NCBI RefSeq assembly: GCF_001424105.1
Contig: NZ_LMQH01000011.1
Span: 729,531-793,530 of the forward strand
Length of the DNA: 64,000 bases
Direction of reading: 5' to 3'
Source of the DNA: Chryseobacterium sp. Leaf394
Lineage (GTDB): Bacteria > Bacteroidota > Bacteroidia > Flavobacteriales > Weeksellaceae
Positions within the stretch are counted from its first letter, which is position 1. Each line of letters begins with the position of its first letter. The translations under genes were made by a program, and so were the position numbers. This document shows, piece by piece, positions 34,718 through 44,270 of the stretch. The notes below the pieces were generated by a model. That model had not been told where the DNA came from, did no database searches, and saw only the letters and a program-made list of their open reading frames with translations.

Positions 34718-36279
34718 AGCAGCAAAGTCTTTGGCAGTTTGTTTCCGAACAGCACGAAAAATTACTCACCCAAATCACACAGCATTTGGGACTTACATTT
34801 TTGTCGCTGCTTTTGGCAGTTATTGTCGGTTTGCCACTGGCAATTCTGATCGCCCGGAAAAGAAAATTATCGGGTTCGGTTCTAGGCGTTGCTGGAATTC
34901 TGCAGACCATTCCAAGTATTGCGCTGTTGGGATTTATGATTCCGGCATTTGGAATTGGTGCCACTCCGGCCATTGTTGCACTGTTGATTTACGCACTTTT
35001 ACCAATTATCAGAAATACTTACACTGGAATTACGGGGGTGAATCCGGCAGTCATAGAAGCAGCAAAAGCAATGGGAATGAACCGGAAACAACTGCTTTTC
35101 AAAGTAGAATTGCCTCTGGCTATGCCCGTCATTATTGCCGGAATCAGAACTGCGGCCGTCATAAATGTCGGCGTTGCAACTTTAGCGTCATTTGTTGCAG
35201 CAGGCGGTTTGGGAGAATTTATTTTTGGAGGAATTTCCTTAAACAATACCAACATGATTCTCGCCGGCGCAATTCCGGCGGCACTTTTAGCTGTTTTGCT
35301 GGATAAAACAATTGCTGTTTTTCAAAAAATAAAATATCAGGATCTTCGAAAATTCTGGTATGTTTTTCCTCTGCTGTTGATGATTATTGGTGCCGGTTAC
35401 TGGTTTGATACTAAAACTGATACTGTGCTGAAAGCTGGTTTTACACCTGAGTTTATGGGAAGACAGGATGGTGATCTCGGTTTGCGTTCCGTTTATAGTC
35501 TGAATGTAAGTCCAAAAGTTGTGAATGATGCGGTGATGTACAAAGCGGTTTATGAAGGTGAGCTCGATTTAATCAGCGGCTATTCAACTGATGGAAGAAT
35601 TAAGGCTTTTGATTTGGTTGTTTTGGAAGATGAAAGGAAGATTTTTCCTCCTTATTTTGCTGCGCCTGTTATTAAAAAAGAGACTTTAAGCAAATTCCCT
35701 GATCTTGAAAAAACACTGGATTTACTTGCCGGAAAATTTAATGATTCAATTATGACAGATTTAAATTACCGCTCAGATCATCTCAACCAGACACCTGAAG
35801 AAATTGCAAAGGATTTTTTAATTAAAAACAATTTGTTCAAAGACCCACAAAACGGAAATAGGGGAACGGTAAGAATTGGCTCCAAGATTTTTGGCGAACA
35901 GTATATTCTCACAGAGATTTACAGAATGCTGATCGAAGGCTACACCAGCTACAAAGTGGAGACAAAAACAGGATTGGGCGGAACGAAAATCTGCTTTGAT
36001 GCTCTGATGAACGACGCCATCGATTTTTATCCAGAATATACAGGAACCGGACTTTTGGTTTTACTGAAAACTGATGAAAAAACACTTTCTGCCGTTACCA
36101 AAAGTGCAGAAGATACATACGATTATGTCAATTCAGAATTTCAGAAACAGTATGGAATTCGATGGCTGAAACCGCTTGGATTTAATAATTCCTATGCCTT
36201 GATTATGCGGAAAAAACAGGCAGATGAACTGAAAATAAAAAGTATTTCTGACCTTAAAAATTATCTCGATTCAAAATAG
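34714..36279 (+). CDS. Fused permease and substrate-binding protein of an osmolyte ABC importer
   Basis: A 521-residue protein. Residues about 1-210 are a MetI/OpuCB-type permease with several membrane segments (LTFLSLLLAVIVGLPLAIL, LQTIPSIALLGFMIPAF) and the EAA loop EAAKAMGMNRKQLLFKVELP. After a membrane segment at about 220-235 comes an OpuAC/OpuCC-type binding domain (about 245-521), with VRIGSKIFGEQYILTEIYRM, GLGGTKICFDALMNDAIDFYPEYTGTG and a C-terminal lobe. The fusion places the receptor outside the inner membrane, tethered to the pore. Glycine betaine, choline or carnitine uptake is expected for the family; the specific ligand is not shown. Confidence 0.9.
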   Translation: MKQQSLWQFVSEQHEKLLTQITQHLGLTFLSLLLAVIVGLPLAILIARKRKLSGSVLGVAGILQTIPSIALLGFMIPAFGIGATPAIVALLIYALLPIIRNTYTGITGVNPAVIEAAKAMGMNRKQLLFKVELPLAMPVIIAGIRTAAVINVGVATLASFVAAGGLGEFIFGGISLNNTNMILAGAIPAALLAVLLDKTIAVFQKIKYQDLRKFWYVFPLLLMIIGAGYWFDTKTDTVLKAGFTPEFMGRQDGDLGLRSVYSLNVSPKVVNDAVMYKAVYEGELDLISGYSTDGRIKAFDLVVLEDERKIFPPYFAAPVIKKETLSKFPDLEKTLDLLAGKFNDSIMTDLNYRSDHLNQTPEEIAKDFLIKNNLFKDPQNGNRGTVRIGSKIFGEQYILTEIYRMLIEGYTSYKVETKTGLGGTKICFDALMNDAIDFYPEYTGTGLLVLLKTDEKTLSAVTKSAEDTYDYVNSEFQKQYGIRWLKPLGFNNSYALIMRKKQADELKIKSISDLKNYLDSK

Positions 36280-36312
36280 ATCATTTACACAGCTGGTTAT
36301 CAGTAATCGATT

Positions 36313-36340
36313 CATAGAGATTATGAAAGTGATCTCTGTG
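36313..36340. terminator. Possible shared terminator hairpin between convergent genes
   Basis: CATAGAGAT (36313-36321) pairs with ATCTCTGTG (36332-36340) with one G-U pair. It lies between the convergent ABC and PAP2 genes. A T-rich but interrupted stretch follows, so function is uncertain. Confidence 0.35.
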
Positions 36341-36385
36341 TCTGTGTTTTCAGATTTTCGGTTAAATTTTAAAATTGAAAATCAC

Positions 36386-37237
36386 CTATTCTTTAGTGGA
36401 AGATCTGCTGTTCTGTTTTAATGTCAGGACAAGTAATGACAGTGGGTTGCTGCCATTTTTTGTGTAGCAGTGACCTGCAGTAAATGTTACCGAGGCAGGA
36501 AAAAAGAATATAAGTGCCTTGAGACCAACGTAATTATACAGCAAAAAAGTTCCCAAAATCAATATCCAGCCTGCGAGAAAATAATAATTTGCTAATCTGA
36601 TATTTTTGTATTTAGAATCATTTTTTCTTGTAGGAATAATTATAAAACTGAGATGTGCGAGTACAGCACCCGTCAGAATATCTATACAGTGATGCTGATA
36701 CGTTGTAAGTGTAGAAATACCCATTAGAATCAGTGAGATCATAAAGAAAAATCTCCATTTGGAAACTTCTTTAAATACTGACCAAAAGACAAACGCAAAG
36801 GCGATATGTAAAGATGGAGATTGGTTGAATGGAGAGTCAAATTGTTTTAAAAAAGAAAATGGCAGGTTTAAAAAAGTATTGGAAACTTCAGGTTTTATAA
36901 ATGAAAATCGGAGCGGAAACATGACAAAACATAATCCTGCAATTAAAATTACAAACAGCATCCTCAACGTTAAAATTTTCAGTTGGATTCCACTTCTGCA
37001 ACAGAAAAATACAAGGCAGAAAAACAATCCACCAGCCATATAAGGAACGATCGTCCACGGAATAAACGGCATTGATCTTTCAAAATCGAAAATAAACGAG
37101 GGAACTTGGCCAATATTTGAAGCATACCAAGTGCAGATATTGTATATAATCATGAACACAATAGTACAGAAAGTTAAGGCATATGCCTGCTGTCGAATTT
37201 GTTTTTCCCTGTCAGTCATCAGTTTTCCATAAATCAT
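36386..37237 (-). CDS. PAP2 superfamily membrane phosphatase
   Basis: A 283-residue membrane protein with about six or seven hydrophobic segments. PAP2 motif C2 is P141-S-L-H144 (QSPSLHIAFAF) and motif C3 is STLTTYQHHCIDILTGA, with the nucleophile His at 182 or 183 and D186. Motif C1 is not evident; R110 (MFPLRFSF) is a candidate. Such enzymes dephosphorylate lipid phosphates or transfer head groups, as in Aur1-type inositol phosphotransferases. Some bacterial relatives carry a dual-specificity phosphatase domain after the membrane part; here the protein stops shortly after the last helix. Confidence 0.8.
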   Translation of the reverse strand: MIYGKLMTDREKQIRQQAYALTFCTIVFMIIYNICTWYASNIGQVPSFIFDFERSMPFIPWTIVPYMAGGLFFCLVFFCCRSGIQLKILTLRMLFVILIAGLCFVMFPLRFSFIKPEVSNTFLNLPFSFLKQFDSPFNQSPSLHIAFAFVFWSVFKEVSKWRFFFMISLILMGISTLTTYQHHCIDILTGAVLAHLSFIIIPTRKNDSKYKNIRLANYYFLAGWILILGTFLLYNYVGLKALIFFFPASVTFTAGHCYTKNGSNPLSLLVLTLKQNSRSSTKE

Positions 37238-37927
37238 TAAACGAAATTTGATATCAATAGAAACTGCTTAAATATTTATCATTTTCCAGCAGAAGACTGT
37301 TCATTTGTAAATAATAGGCATTTTTTAAATTCCTGAAAGCAGTTTCTCTAACGAATTTTTTTTAAGTTTTTATACTATTTAAACTTAAAAAACAATCGCT
37401 GGATTTATCAGAGTTTTCATTATTCAAATCTCTTACCAAGTTTCAGTAAATTACAGTTGACAATCATTTGAAACGTCAGATATAAAGTTTCACTCTGATG
37501 TTAAACCATATTCATGGATAATTTAATGAAAAGATTGCAGTCACCATTTTGCTACAGTAGAACTGCGAACCAATGAATAGGACTTTTCATAATATTTAAA
37601 CAGGATTTTATGTATCTACAATATTAAATATCAATCCTCAGATGAAAACCTGGGGATTTTTTTTGTTTACATATGAAGCATTTTTTAACACAATATTCTG
37701 ATTTATGCAAATTAAATAATTGTTAACTGTAGTAATAATGAGTGAATTATGAATATTTCTATTCATTGAGATTTGGGCAGGTAACTGCAGGACAGCTGAA
37801 ATTAATGATAACAATACTTTTAGAAAAGCAAAATATGAGAAATATCATGTTATTTCAATTTAACCTTTTTTCAGTTTTAATTTTCAGGAAAACTAAATGT
37901 AAATAATTATAATCCACCAAACAGAGA
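37238..37927. other. Intergenic region upstream of susC-like gene
   Basis: About 690 AT-rich bases between the divergent PAP2 and SusC genes. It contains an orphan terminator at 37633-37665 and otherwise nothing I can assign. The SusC promoter must lie between that terminator and 37928, but no clean TAnnTTTG box was found. Confidence 0.6.
37633..37665 (+). terminator. Orphan intrinsic terminator
   Basis: AATCCTCAG (37633-37641) pairs with CTGGGGATT (37650-37658) with one G-U pair, followed by a run of eight T. No plus-strand gene lies in the preceding 1350 bases, so it may end a small RNA or close a regulatory leader. Confidence 0.7.
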
Positions 37928-40822
37928 ATGAAGAAATCCATCGTAGCTTTAGGTATCTTATTCAGTACCACAGGTTTGATATTCGCACAGGAAAAAGACA
38001 GTATTGCAAATCCCGGCAACAAGACAAAAGATATTGAAGAAGTTGTTGTAATTGCTTACGGTTCACAAAAGAAAGGCGAAGTGACAGGTGCCGTAGGAAA
38101 GGTAAATGTTGAAAGTTTTAAAGACCGTCCTATTGCAAGAGTCGATCAGGCTTTAACGGGACAGATTGCCGGTGTTAAAACACGTTCCACCACAGGAAAA
38201 CCAGGCGAACCTCTGGAAATCAGGGTTCGTGGTACCGCATCAATTTCGGCAAACAATTCACCTGTTTATGTAGTGGATGGAATGGTAGTAGACGATATTG
38301 CCAATATTTCTCCTGATGATGTGCAATCGATTGACGTGCTTAAAGATGCCGCTTCCACAGCAATGTACGGATCCCGTGGTTCCAATGGTGTTGTGATTGT
38401 GACCACAAAAAAAGGAATGTCTGGCAAGCCTTCTTTCAGCTATTCCCAATATTACGGAGTTCAGACTATTGAGAAAAAGCTGGATATCATGACGAGCACA
38501 GAGTGGATCGATTATGTGTCGGAAGCCATCAACAAAAGATGGGTTTCGCTTGCTCCGGGACATTCAGCGTCGGACAGTTATGCTGTGAGAGCAAGTTATT
38601 TTAATCTCGCAAACACTACCAATTATAATCTTGCCAATATTACAGCAATGGTAGATCCGCGATGGGGAACTGATCAGGTGGCATATATTGACTGGCAGGA
38701 TGCGTTTTACCGTCCGGCAGCGATCCAAAATTACCAGCTGGCAGTGAGAGGTGGAAACAAAAATGTAAAATATGCTATTTCAGGAGCTTATTTTGATCAG
38801 GAAGGTTTGGCACTGAATACCGGATTCAACAGATTTAATTTAAGCGCAGTAGTAGACGTTAATATTTCTGATAAATGGAAAATGGGAATCTCGTTAAGAC
38901 CAAGCTACTCCAAAAGTTATGGTGCTGCCGTTGACGGTAAAGACAACGAGGCCCACAAAATGCTTTCCATGGTTCCTGTAGCAGAATTATCGGCAGGACT
39001 TTACACCAATTTCTGGAAAAATGAAAGATACAGATGGGCAGGTTCTACAGTAAGCCCGATTGGGGTCTTAGAAAATACAACAAACAATACCAACGAATTC
39101 CGTTTGCTGTCTTCATTGTATATGTCTTACGACATTGCACCGGGTTTAAACTTTAAAATTTCCGGAGGAGCAACTAACAATTTTAATATTAATAACGGTT
39201 ACACACCAACATTTAATTTAGTGACCAACATTCCCGGGCAGGTGAGTATTGCAAGCAGGAGAACTGTGAATTACAACAGGTATCTGGGTGAAGCATTGTT
39301 GGATTACAAGAAAAAATTCGGAGATCACAGTATTGCCGCCATTGCCGGGTACAGTGCAGAAAATTACAGAACAACATCTCAGTACAACAGAAACAGAGGT
39401 TTTGCCAATGACGACTTAAAAACATTCAACTTTACGCAGTCTGCATCGGTTCTTAATTCAGAATATACAGCTTCAGAATGGATGTTGATTTCTATGTTTG
39501 GCCGTGTAAATTACGATTACAAAAAGAAATATATGTTGTCTGCGAGTATCCGTAGAGATGGTTCTTCAAGATTTGGCTGGAACAACCTCTGGGGAACATT
39601 TGCCGCATTCGGTGGAGCATGGAAGATTGATGAAGAAAACTTCCTGAAAGACCAAAACTGGCTGAGCAATTTAAAATTAAGATACAGCTGGGGTGAAAAC
39701 GGAAATAACTCAATTGGTGAATACCGTGCGTTCGGAACACTTTCAGGCGGAAACTACTCATTTGGAGGGGCTTTGTCAAATGGTTTAATTCCAAACACAA
39801 TTCCTAATCCCAATTTGACCTGGGAGAAAACGCAGTCTTCAGATTTCGGTTTTGAATTCGGACTGTTCAACAGAATCAATTTCACAGCAGATTATTATAT
39901 TAAAAAAACCAACGATCTTCTACTGCAGCAACCTATTCCTTCTTTAACAGGATATACAACCATGTGGAAAAATGTAGGCTCGGTTGAAAACAGAGGTCTT
40001 GAACTTGATTTAAGTACAAAAAATTTAACTGGTGCCTTCACGTGGAATACTTCAGGAAATATTGCATTCAATAACAACAAAGTTTTACAGCTTGGAAGTT
40101 CAAATGCACCTATTTATACTGGTTTCAGTAATTTAACAAATATCATTCAGGTAGGGCAGGAATTAAATTCTTTCTATCTGTATGATGCTATCGGCGTTCT
40201 TTCGTCAGCAGATATTGCCAATGCAGCTGTTGCAAAAACCAGTGGAGCAATTGCAGGAGATGTGAAATACAAGGATTTCAATGGTGATGGTAAAATTGAT
40301 GAGAATGACCGTCATATCATCGGAAGTCCGGTTCCGGATTATTACTGGGGACTTACAAATACTTTTTCTTACAAGAATTTCGATCTTTCGGTATTCTTTC
40401 AGGGTCAGAAAGGTGGATACAGCTACGCACTTTTAGGCCGTGCAATCGACAGACCTGGAATGGGAACCACTACCAACGTTATGGGGAACTGGGCAAACCG
40501 CTGGCGTTCTGATGCTGAGCCTGGTGACGGGAAAACACCAAGACTTGACGGTACCACAGGAAGTCTACTGGATACAAGATGGTTATACGACGCCACTTAT
40601 ATTCAGTTGAAAAACATTACTTTAGGCTATAATTTTGATCAGGATCTGGTAAGCAAACTGAAAATTTCCAATCTGAGACTTTATGTAAGTCTGGAAAATG
40701 TGTGGAGAAAAGATAATTATTACGGTGGATACAATCCTGAATCTGTACAGTCAGACGGTACCGATTACGGTGCATATCCTAATGCCAAGGTTTATATGAT
40801 GGGCTTAAACTTCAATTTCTAA
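37928..40822 (+). CDS. SusC/RagA-type TonB-dependent outer membrane transporter
   Basis: A 964-residue outer membrane receptor with a signal peptide ending LIFAQ (about 1-21). The TonB box region is DIEEVVVIAYG, followed by a plug domain with the SusC marks PVYVVDGMVVDDIANISPDDVQ and STAMYGSRGSNGVVIVTTKK. The rest is a beta barrel ending in the aromatic GLNFNF expected for outer membrane assembly. It lacks the N-terminal carboxypeptidase-like extension seen in many SusC proteins. The SusD-like lipoprotein follows after 12 bases, giving the usual glycan import pair. No glycoside hydrolase lies in the same operon, so the substrate is unknown. Confidence 0.95.
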   Translation: MKKSIVALGILFSTTGLIFAQEKDSIANPGNKTKDIEEVVVIAYGSQKKGEVTGAVGKVNVESFKDRPIARVDQALTGQIAGVKTRSTTGKPGEPLEIRVRGTASISANNSPVYVVDGMVVDDIANISPDDVQSIDVLKDAASTAMYGSRGSNGVVIVTTKKGMSGKPSFSYSQYYGVQTIEKKLDIMTSTEWIDYVSEAINKRWVSLAPGHSASDSYAVRASYFNLANTTNYNLANITAMVDPRWGTDQVAYIDWQDAFYRPAAIQNYQLAVRGGNKNVKYAISGAYFDQEGLALNTGFNRFNLSAVVDVNISDKWKMGISLRPSYSKSYGAAVDGKDNEAHKMLSMVPVAELSAGLYTNFWKNERYRWAGSTVSPIGVLENTTNNTNEFRLLSSLYMSYDIAPGLNFKISGGATNNFNINNGYTPTFNLVTNIPGQVSIASRRTVNYNRYLGEALLDYKKKFGDHSIAAIAGYSAENYRTTSQYNRNRGFANDDLKTFNFTQSASVLNSEYTASEWMLISMFGRVNYDYKKKYMLSASIRRDGSSRFGWNNLWGTFAAFGGAWKIDEENFLKDQNWLSNLKLRYSWGENGNNSIGEYRAFGTLSGGNYSFGGALSNGLIPNTIPNPNLTWEKTQSSDFGFEFGLFNRINFTADYYIKKTNDLLLQQPIPSLTGYTTMWKNVGSVENRGLELDLSTKNLTGAFTWNTSGNIAFNNNKVLQLGSSNAPIYTGFSNLTNIIQVGQELNSFYLYDAIGVLSSADIANAAVAKTSGAIAGDVKYKDFNGDGKIDENDRHIIGSPVPDYYWGLTNTFSYKNFDLSVFFQGQKGGYSYALLGRAIDRPGMGTTTNVMGNWANRWRSDAEPGDGKTPRLDGTTGSLLDTRWLYDATYIQLKNITLGYNFDQDLVSKLKISNLRLYVSLENVWRKDNYYGGYNPESVQSDGTDYGAYPNAKVYMMGLNFNF

Positions 40823-40834
40823 AAAAAAATTAAA

Positions 40835-42370
40835 ATGAAAACAAACAGAAAATATACATCACTTTTAAAATTTAATACAAAAACCATAGGTAAAGCATTG
40901 ATTTTTGGAGCGCTAACACTGGGAACAGTAAGCTGTGAAGATGATTTGATGCTTGAGCCCGAAAACAACATTACACAGACTTCTTTCTATACCACAGAGC
41001 TGCAGATTCAGCAGGCACTTTCAGGTGTTTATTCTGCGATGATCAACGCGTCTTCGAGAGGTGGTTATGATGTGAATTTTTATCTTTTGGCATCGGAAGT
41101 CCGTTCAAATAATTTTACAGCACTTTCACAAAACGGAAACAGAGATTACTACGCAATCAACCGTTTTCAGGACACTTCATCTACGGAAGAAATGGAAGTT
41201 CTCTGGGAAGATGCTTATCAGCAGATCAATTATGCCAATAATATTTTAGCAAGAATTGATGAGGTTCCCTTTGCCAGCAATACTGTGAAGGAACAGTACA
41301 GATCTGAAACCAAATTTCTGAGAGCTTACGCTTATTTTGAACTGATGCGTTGTTTCGGGAAAGTTCCGTTGGTTCAGAAACCTGTAAGTCCTGAGGAAGC
41401 AGTTACTATTCCGAGAACAGACTTAGCAACACTTTATAATTTCGTCACATCAGAAATCGAAGCTTCAGTTGCCGGATTGAAAGCCATACATGATAACGCC
41501 AACAAAGGCCGTATCACAAAATCTGCTGCTCATGCGATGTTGGGAAGAATTTACCTTACAGGATCAGGTTTTCCTTTAAACAATAGCTCTTATGTAGCCA
41601 AAGCGAAAGCACATCTTTCTACAGTGATTCTCGGAGAAGGGCAGTTTGTGACTTTTGCACCTAACTACGCAGATCTTTTTAAAAGCGTGAATGATAATAA
41701 ATACCATATTTTTGAAATTCAGCATATCGGCGGAGGTCTGTCGCAGGGTTCTTATCTTCCAAGTTACGTTTCCCCGAACTTTGGTTCGGCAGATCCGTTT
41801 TTCAATGCTCAGGGCAGTCTGTACACTTCTAATGAACTGGGTGTTTCTCAGTCATTAATCAGCAGTTATGAGCCGGGAGATTTGCGTTTTCCGTTAACCA
41901 TAAAAACCAGTTTTATCGCAACCAACGGTCAGACTGAAAATTCCAATTTCTTCGTAAAATTCCGTGAAAAAGGGATTGCTTTAAGTAACCGTTACGACTG
42001 GCCAATCAATTTCCCGATTATCAGATACGCAGATGTACTTTTAATGTATGCGGAAATTTTAAATTCTGAGGGAAATACAGGTCAGGCGGTTGGTCATTTA
42101 AACAGAATCCGTCAGAGAGCAGGTCTGGCGCCACTTTCTTCCTCAATTTCAGCTGCTGATTTTACCACAGCGCTTCGTAAGGAAAGAAGAGTTGAGTTTG
42201 CCGGAGAAGGTATCTACTGGCACGATTTGGTTCGTTGGAACACAGGGGTTGCGGTGATCAATCAGGCAGCAGCACAGTTGAATTACAATTTTACAATTAC
42301 GACCAACGATTATCTGTATCAGGTTCCTTTATCTCAGATTCAGGTAGCAGGATACGATCAGAATCCTTAA
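40835..42370 (+). CDS. SusD/RagB family outer membrane lipoprotein
   Basis: A 511-residue surface glycan-binding lipoprotein. The lipobox is LGTVSC with the Cys at about residue 33, followed by acidic residues (EDD) typical of export to the cell surface in Bacteroidota. The TPR-like helical core shows QQALSGVYSAMI and EMEVLWEDAYQQINYANNIL. The C-terminal signature includes PIIRYADVLLMYAEILNSEG, HLNRIRQRAGL and ALRKERRVEFAGEGIYWHDL. It caps the SusC barrel at 37928-40822 and hands over ligand. A strong terminator follows. Confidence 0.95.
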   Translation: MKTNRKYTSLLKFNTKTIGKALIFGALTLGTVSCEDDLMLEPENNITQTSFYTTELQIQQALSGVYSAMINASSRGGYDVNFYLLASEVRSNNFTALSQNGNRDYYAINRFQDTSSTEEMEVLWEDAYQQINYANNILARIDEVPFASNTVKEQYRSETKFLRAYAYFELMRCFGKVPLVQKPVSPEEAVTIPRTDLATLYNFVTSEIEASVAGLKAIHDNANKGRITKSAAHAMLGRIYLTGSGFPLNNSSYVAKAKAHLSTVILGEGQFVTFAPNYADLFKSVNDNKYHIFEIQHIGGGLSQGSYLPSYVSPNFGSADPFFNAQGSLYTSNELGVSQSLISSYEPGDLRFPLTIKTSFIATNGQTENSNFFVKFREKGIALSNRYDWPINFPIIRYADVLLMYAEILNSEGNTGQAVGHLNRIRQRAGLAPLSSSISAADFTTALRKERRVEFAGEGIYWHDLVRWNTGVAVINQAAAQLNYNFTITTNDYLYQVPLSQIQVAGYDQNP

Positions 42371-42396
42371 AATATTTTTTCATACTTAAATTGATG

Positions 42397-42429
42397 ATCC
42401 CTTCGTTTTTTAACGGGGGGATTTTTTTT
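42397..42429 (+). terminator. Terminator of the SusC/SusD operon
   Basis: ATCCCTTCGTT (42397-42407) pairs with AACGGGGGGAT (42412-42422) with two G-U pairs and a TTTT loop, followed by a run of eight T. Confidence 0.9.
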
Positions 42430-42461
42430 AAATAAATCAGTTTAAATTAATTAGCTTTGAG

Positions 42462-42469
42462 ACAGTAAC
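42462..42469 (+). promoter_or_regulatory. Promoter -7 box of the SnoaL-like gene
   Basis: TAGCTTTG matches TAnnTTTG and ends 16 bases before the ATG at 42486; no clear -33 TTG is seen. Confidence 0.45.
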
Positions 42470-42485
42470 CAAAACAATAATTAAA

Positions 42486-42986
42486 ATGAAAAATCTAAAA
42501 AATCTTTTCTCTGTACTTTTTCTGGTAACAGGCTTTTTATGCTTTTCCCAAAGCGATGAAAAGGAAATTCAGACTCAGGTTTCGAAAATGGTTTCCGACT
42601 GGAATACCCATGAATTCAAAAATATGGACTCATACATGACCGAAGATGTAGAATGGGTGAACATCGTGGGAATGCACTGGAAAGGACGAAATGAAGTGAA
42701 AGCTGCGCATCAGGGAAACTTCAGTGCTTTCTTTAAAGGAGTTCCGTTTACGCAGAAAAATTTACAAATCCGTTTTATTACAAAAGATGTAGCTGTGGCT
42801 ATTTTAGTCAGTAGTGTTAGAGAATTTTTTCCACCGGATGGCATAGATCATGGAAATAACAGAATGCCGGCAAGTGACGATATCCTCACTTTGGTTCTTG
42901 TGAAAAAGAAAGGAAAATGGTTGATTTCTTCCGGACAAAATACAGTGGTAGATGCCCGTGCTGCCAATAATAATCCTGCTAAATAG
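42486..42986 (+). CDS. Exported SnoaL/NTF2-like protein (SgcJ/EcaC type)
   Basis: A 166-residue protein with a signal peptide ending FCFSQ (about 1-21), followed by one NTF2-fold domain: SDWNTHEFKNMDSYMTEDVEWVNI, a cone-shaped fold with a central pocket, and TLVLVKKKGKWLISSGQNTVV at the end. The SgcJ/EcaC subgroup is named for enediyne gene clusters but is widespread and mostly uncharacterised. Secretion to the periplasm is well supported by the signal peptide; the ligand or reaction is unknown. It has its own promoter box and stands apart from SusD by a terminator. Confidence 0.8.
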   Translation: MKNLKNLFSVLFLVTGFLCFSQSDEKEIQTQVSKMVSDWNTHEFKNMDSYMTEDVEWVNIVGMHWKGRNEVKAAHQGNFSAFFKGVPFTQKNLQIRFITKDVAVAILVSSVREFFPPDGIDHGNNRMPASDDILTLVLVKKKGKWLISSGQNTVVDARAANNNPAK

Positions 42987-42993
42987 TTTAACT

Positions 42994-43632
42994 TCAATCG
43001 TAGTTTATTTGTAATTTGTCATCCTTCCAATGATTTTTAATTTCCTCAAGGTAATTTAATTTTTGAGGAATGAATTGTTTATCAATTTTATCAAATTCAG
43101 ATATCAGATCTTCAATCGGTTTGCTATCAAAATTTTCGTAATATTTAATTTGATCTTCAGAATAAAAGTCTGTTAATTTTTGATTTTTAATATTATTTTT
43201 CATCTCTAGATACCATTTGTAATTTTTTAATTGAGAAATGAAAAGCCCTCTGATATTACTCAGTGCCATATCTTGTTTCGAGACCACATGACCAATCATT
43301 ATTTTATATTCTAGAGGAAATTTAGAATAATATCTGTACAGTTGAATTATTCTGCTGTCATTTCTAGAAATTAATTCTAAAATTGAATTTACTCTGACAA
43401 ATGTATTTCCGTTTAAAGCGAGGTAAAATAGTTCGTCGTTAGTTGCTTTTTCAGAGACTTCATTAAACATGTCATAAAGTTTTGAATATCCTTCCCGATC
43501 ATAATTTTCAAGAAGAATAATTTTGAAATATTGATGATCTATCGGTTCAATGATATCTTTTAATTCATTACGCAGCTGAGCAGAAAAAAATAATATCTGA
43601 AATATAAACAAAATTGTAAATCTAATTTCCAT
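42994..43632 (-). CDS. Exported protein of unknown function
   Basis: A 212-residue protein. I start at MEIRFTILFIFQ, which gives a signal peptide ending FFSAQ; the frame is open 35 codons further upstream, but that part has no signal features and would bury the signal peptide. The mature part is helical and charged (VSEKATNDELFYLALNGNTF, LISRNDSRIIQLYRYYSKF) and resembles HEAT-like or immunity-type helical repeats only loosely. No domain was recognised. It ends eight bases from the SnoaL-like gene in convergent orientation. Confidence 0.65.
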   Translation of the reverse strand: MEIRFTILFIFQILFFSAQLRNELKDIIEPIDHQYFKIILLENYDREGYSKLYDMFNEVSEKATNDELFYLALNGNTFVRVNSILELISRNDSRIIQLYRYYSKFPLEYKIMIGHVVSKQDMALSNIRGLFISQLKNYKWYLEMKNNIKNQKLTDFYSEDQIKYYENFDSKPIEDLISEFDKIDKQFIPQKLNYLEEIKNHWKDDKLQINYD

Positions 43633-43752
43633 AGATGAAGTATAATAGAGTTCTAAATATACATTTTTTTTAAAGAAACGATCATAATGGAGGTGTGAGT
43701 TTGAATCATAATTTTTAAATTGTAGAATCAAAACCAATCAAAAAAGAGTAAA

Positions 43753-44244
43753 ATGAAAAAAACAGGTGCTACAACTTTAGGAATTTTAACCCTTCTTACT
43801 TTTTCATGTCAGGAAAAGAGCGTTCAGAACAAAGAAAATCAATTAGCCGAAAAACAGGAAATGCTGTTTCCAAAAGGCGAGAAAGTTCCCAATGATAAAT
43901 TCACAGGAACTGTTTATCAGGCGATTCTAAGCGATGAAGGAACCCGTGTGAGCAATGTTACTTTTGAACCGAACGGACGCACCAACTGGCACAATCATCC
44001 CGGCGGACAGACACTTTTGGTGACCGATGGAACAGGATATCACCAGGAAGAAGGAAAACCTTTGCAGAAGATTAAAAAAGGAGACGTCATAAAAATCGGA
44101 CAAAACGTGAAACACTGGCACGGCGGAACCGAATCTGAGTCAATGACGCACGTCGCTGTAAGCATCGATCACGAAAAAAATCCATCGCAGTGGTTTGAAG
44201 CCGTTGGCGAGGAAGAATTTAAAAATGAAATTTCGAAAAAATAA
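43753..44244 (+). CDS. Cupin-domain lipoprotein
   Basis: A 163-residue protein with a lipoprotein signal (LTFSC, Cys at about residue 19). The single cupin barrel carries a clear metal set: WHNHPGGQTLLVTDGTGYHQEEG for motif 1 (two His, Gln and a further His in place of the usual Glu) and GQNVKHWHGG for motif 2. Proteins of this shape include (R)-mandelonitrile lyase-like and carboxymuconolactone decarboxylase-associated cupins. It would act in the periplasm, attached to a membrane. Its substrate is unknown; it has no operon partner. Confidence 0.82.
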   Translation: MKKTGATTLGILTLLTFSCQEKSVQNKENQLAEKQEMLFPKGEKVPNDKFTGTVYQAILSDEGTRVSNVTFEPNGRTNWHNHPGGQTLLVTDGTGYHQEEGKPLQKIKKGDVIKIGQNVKHWHGGTESESMTHVAVSIDHEKNPSQWFEAVGEEEFKNEISKK

Positions 44245-44270
44245 AGATTTGAAAGTGGTGTAAAACAAAA

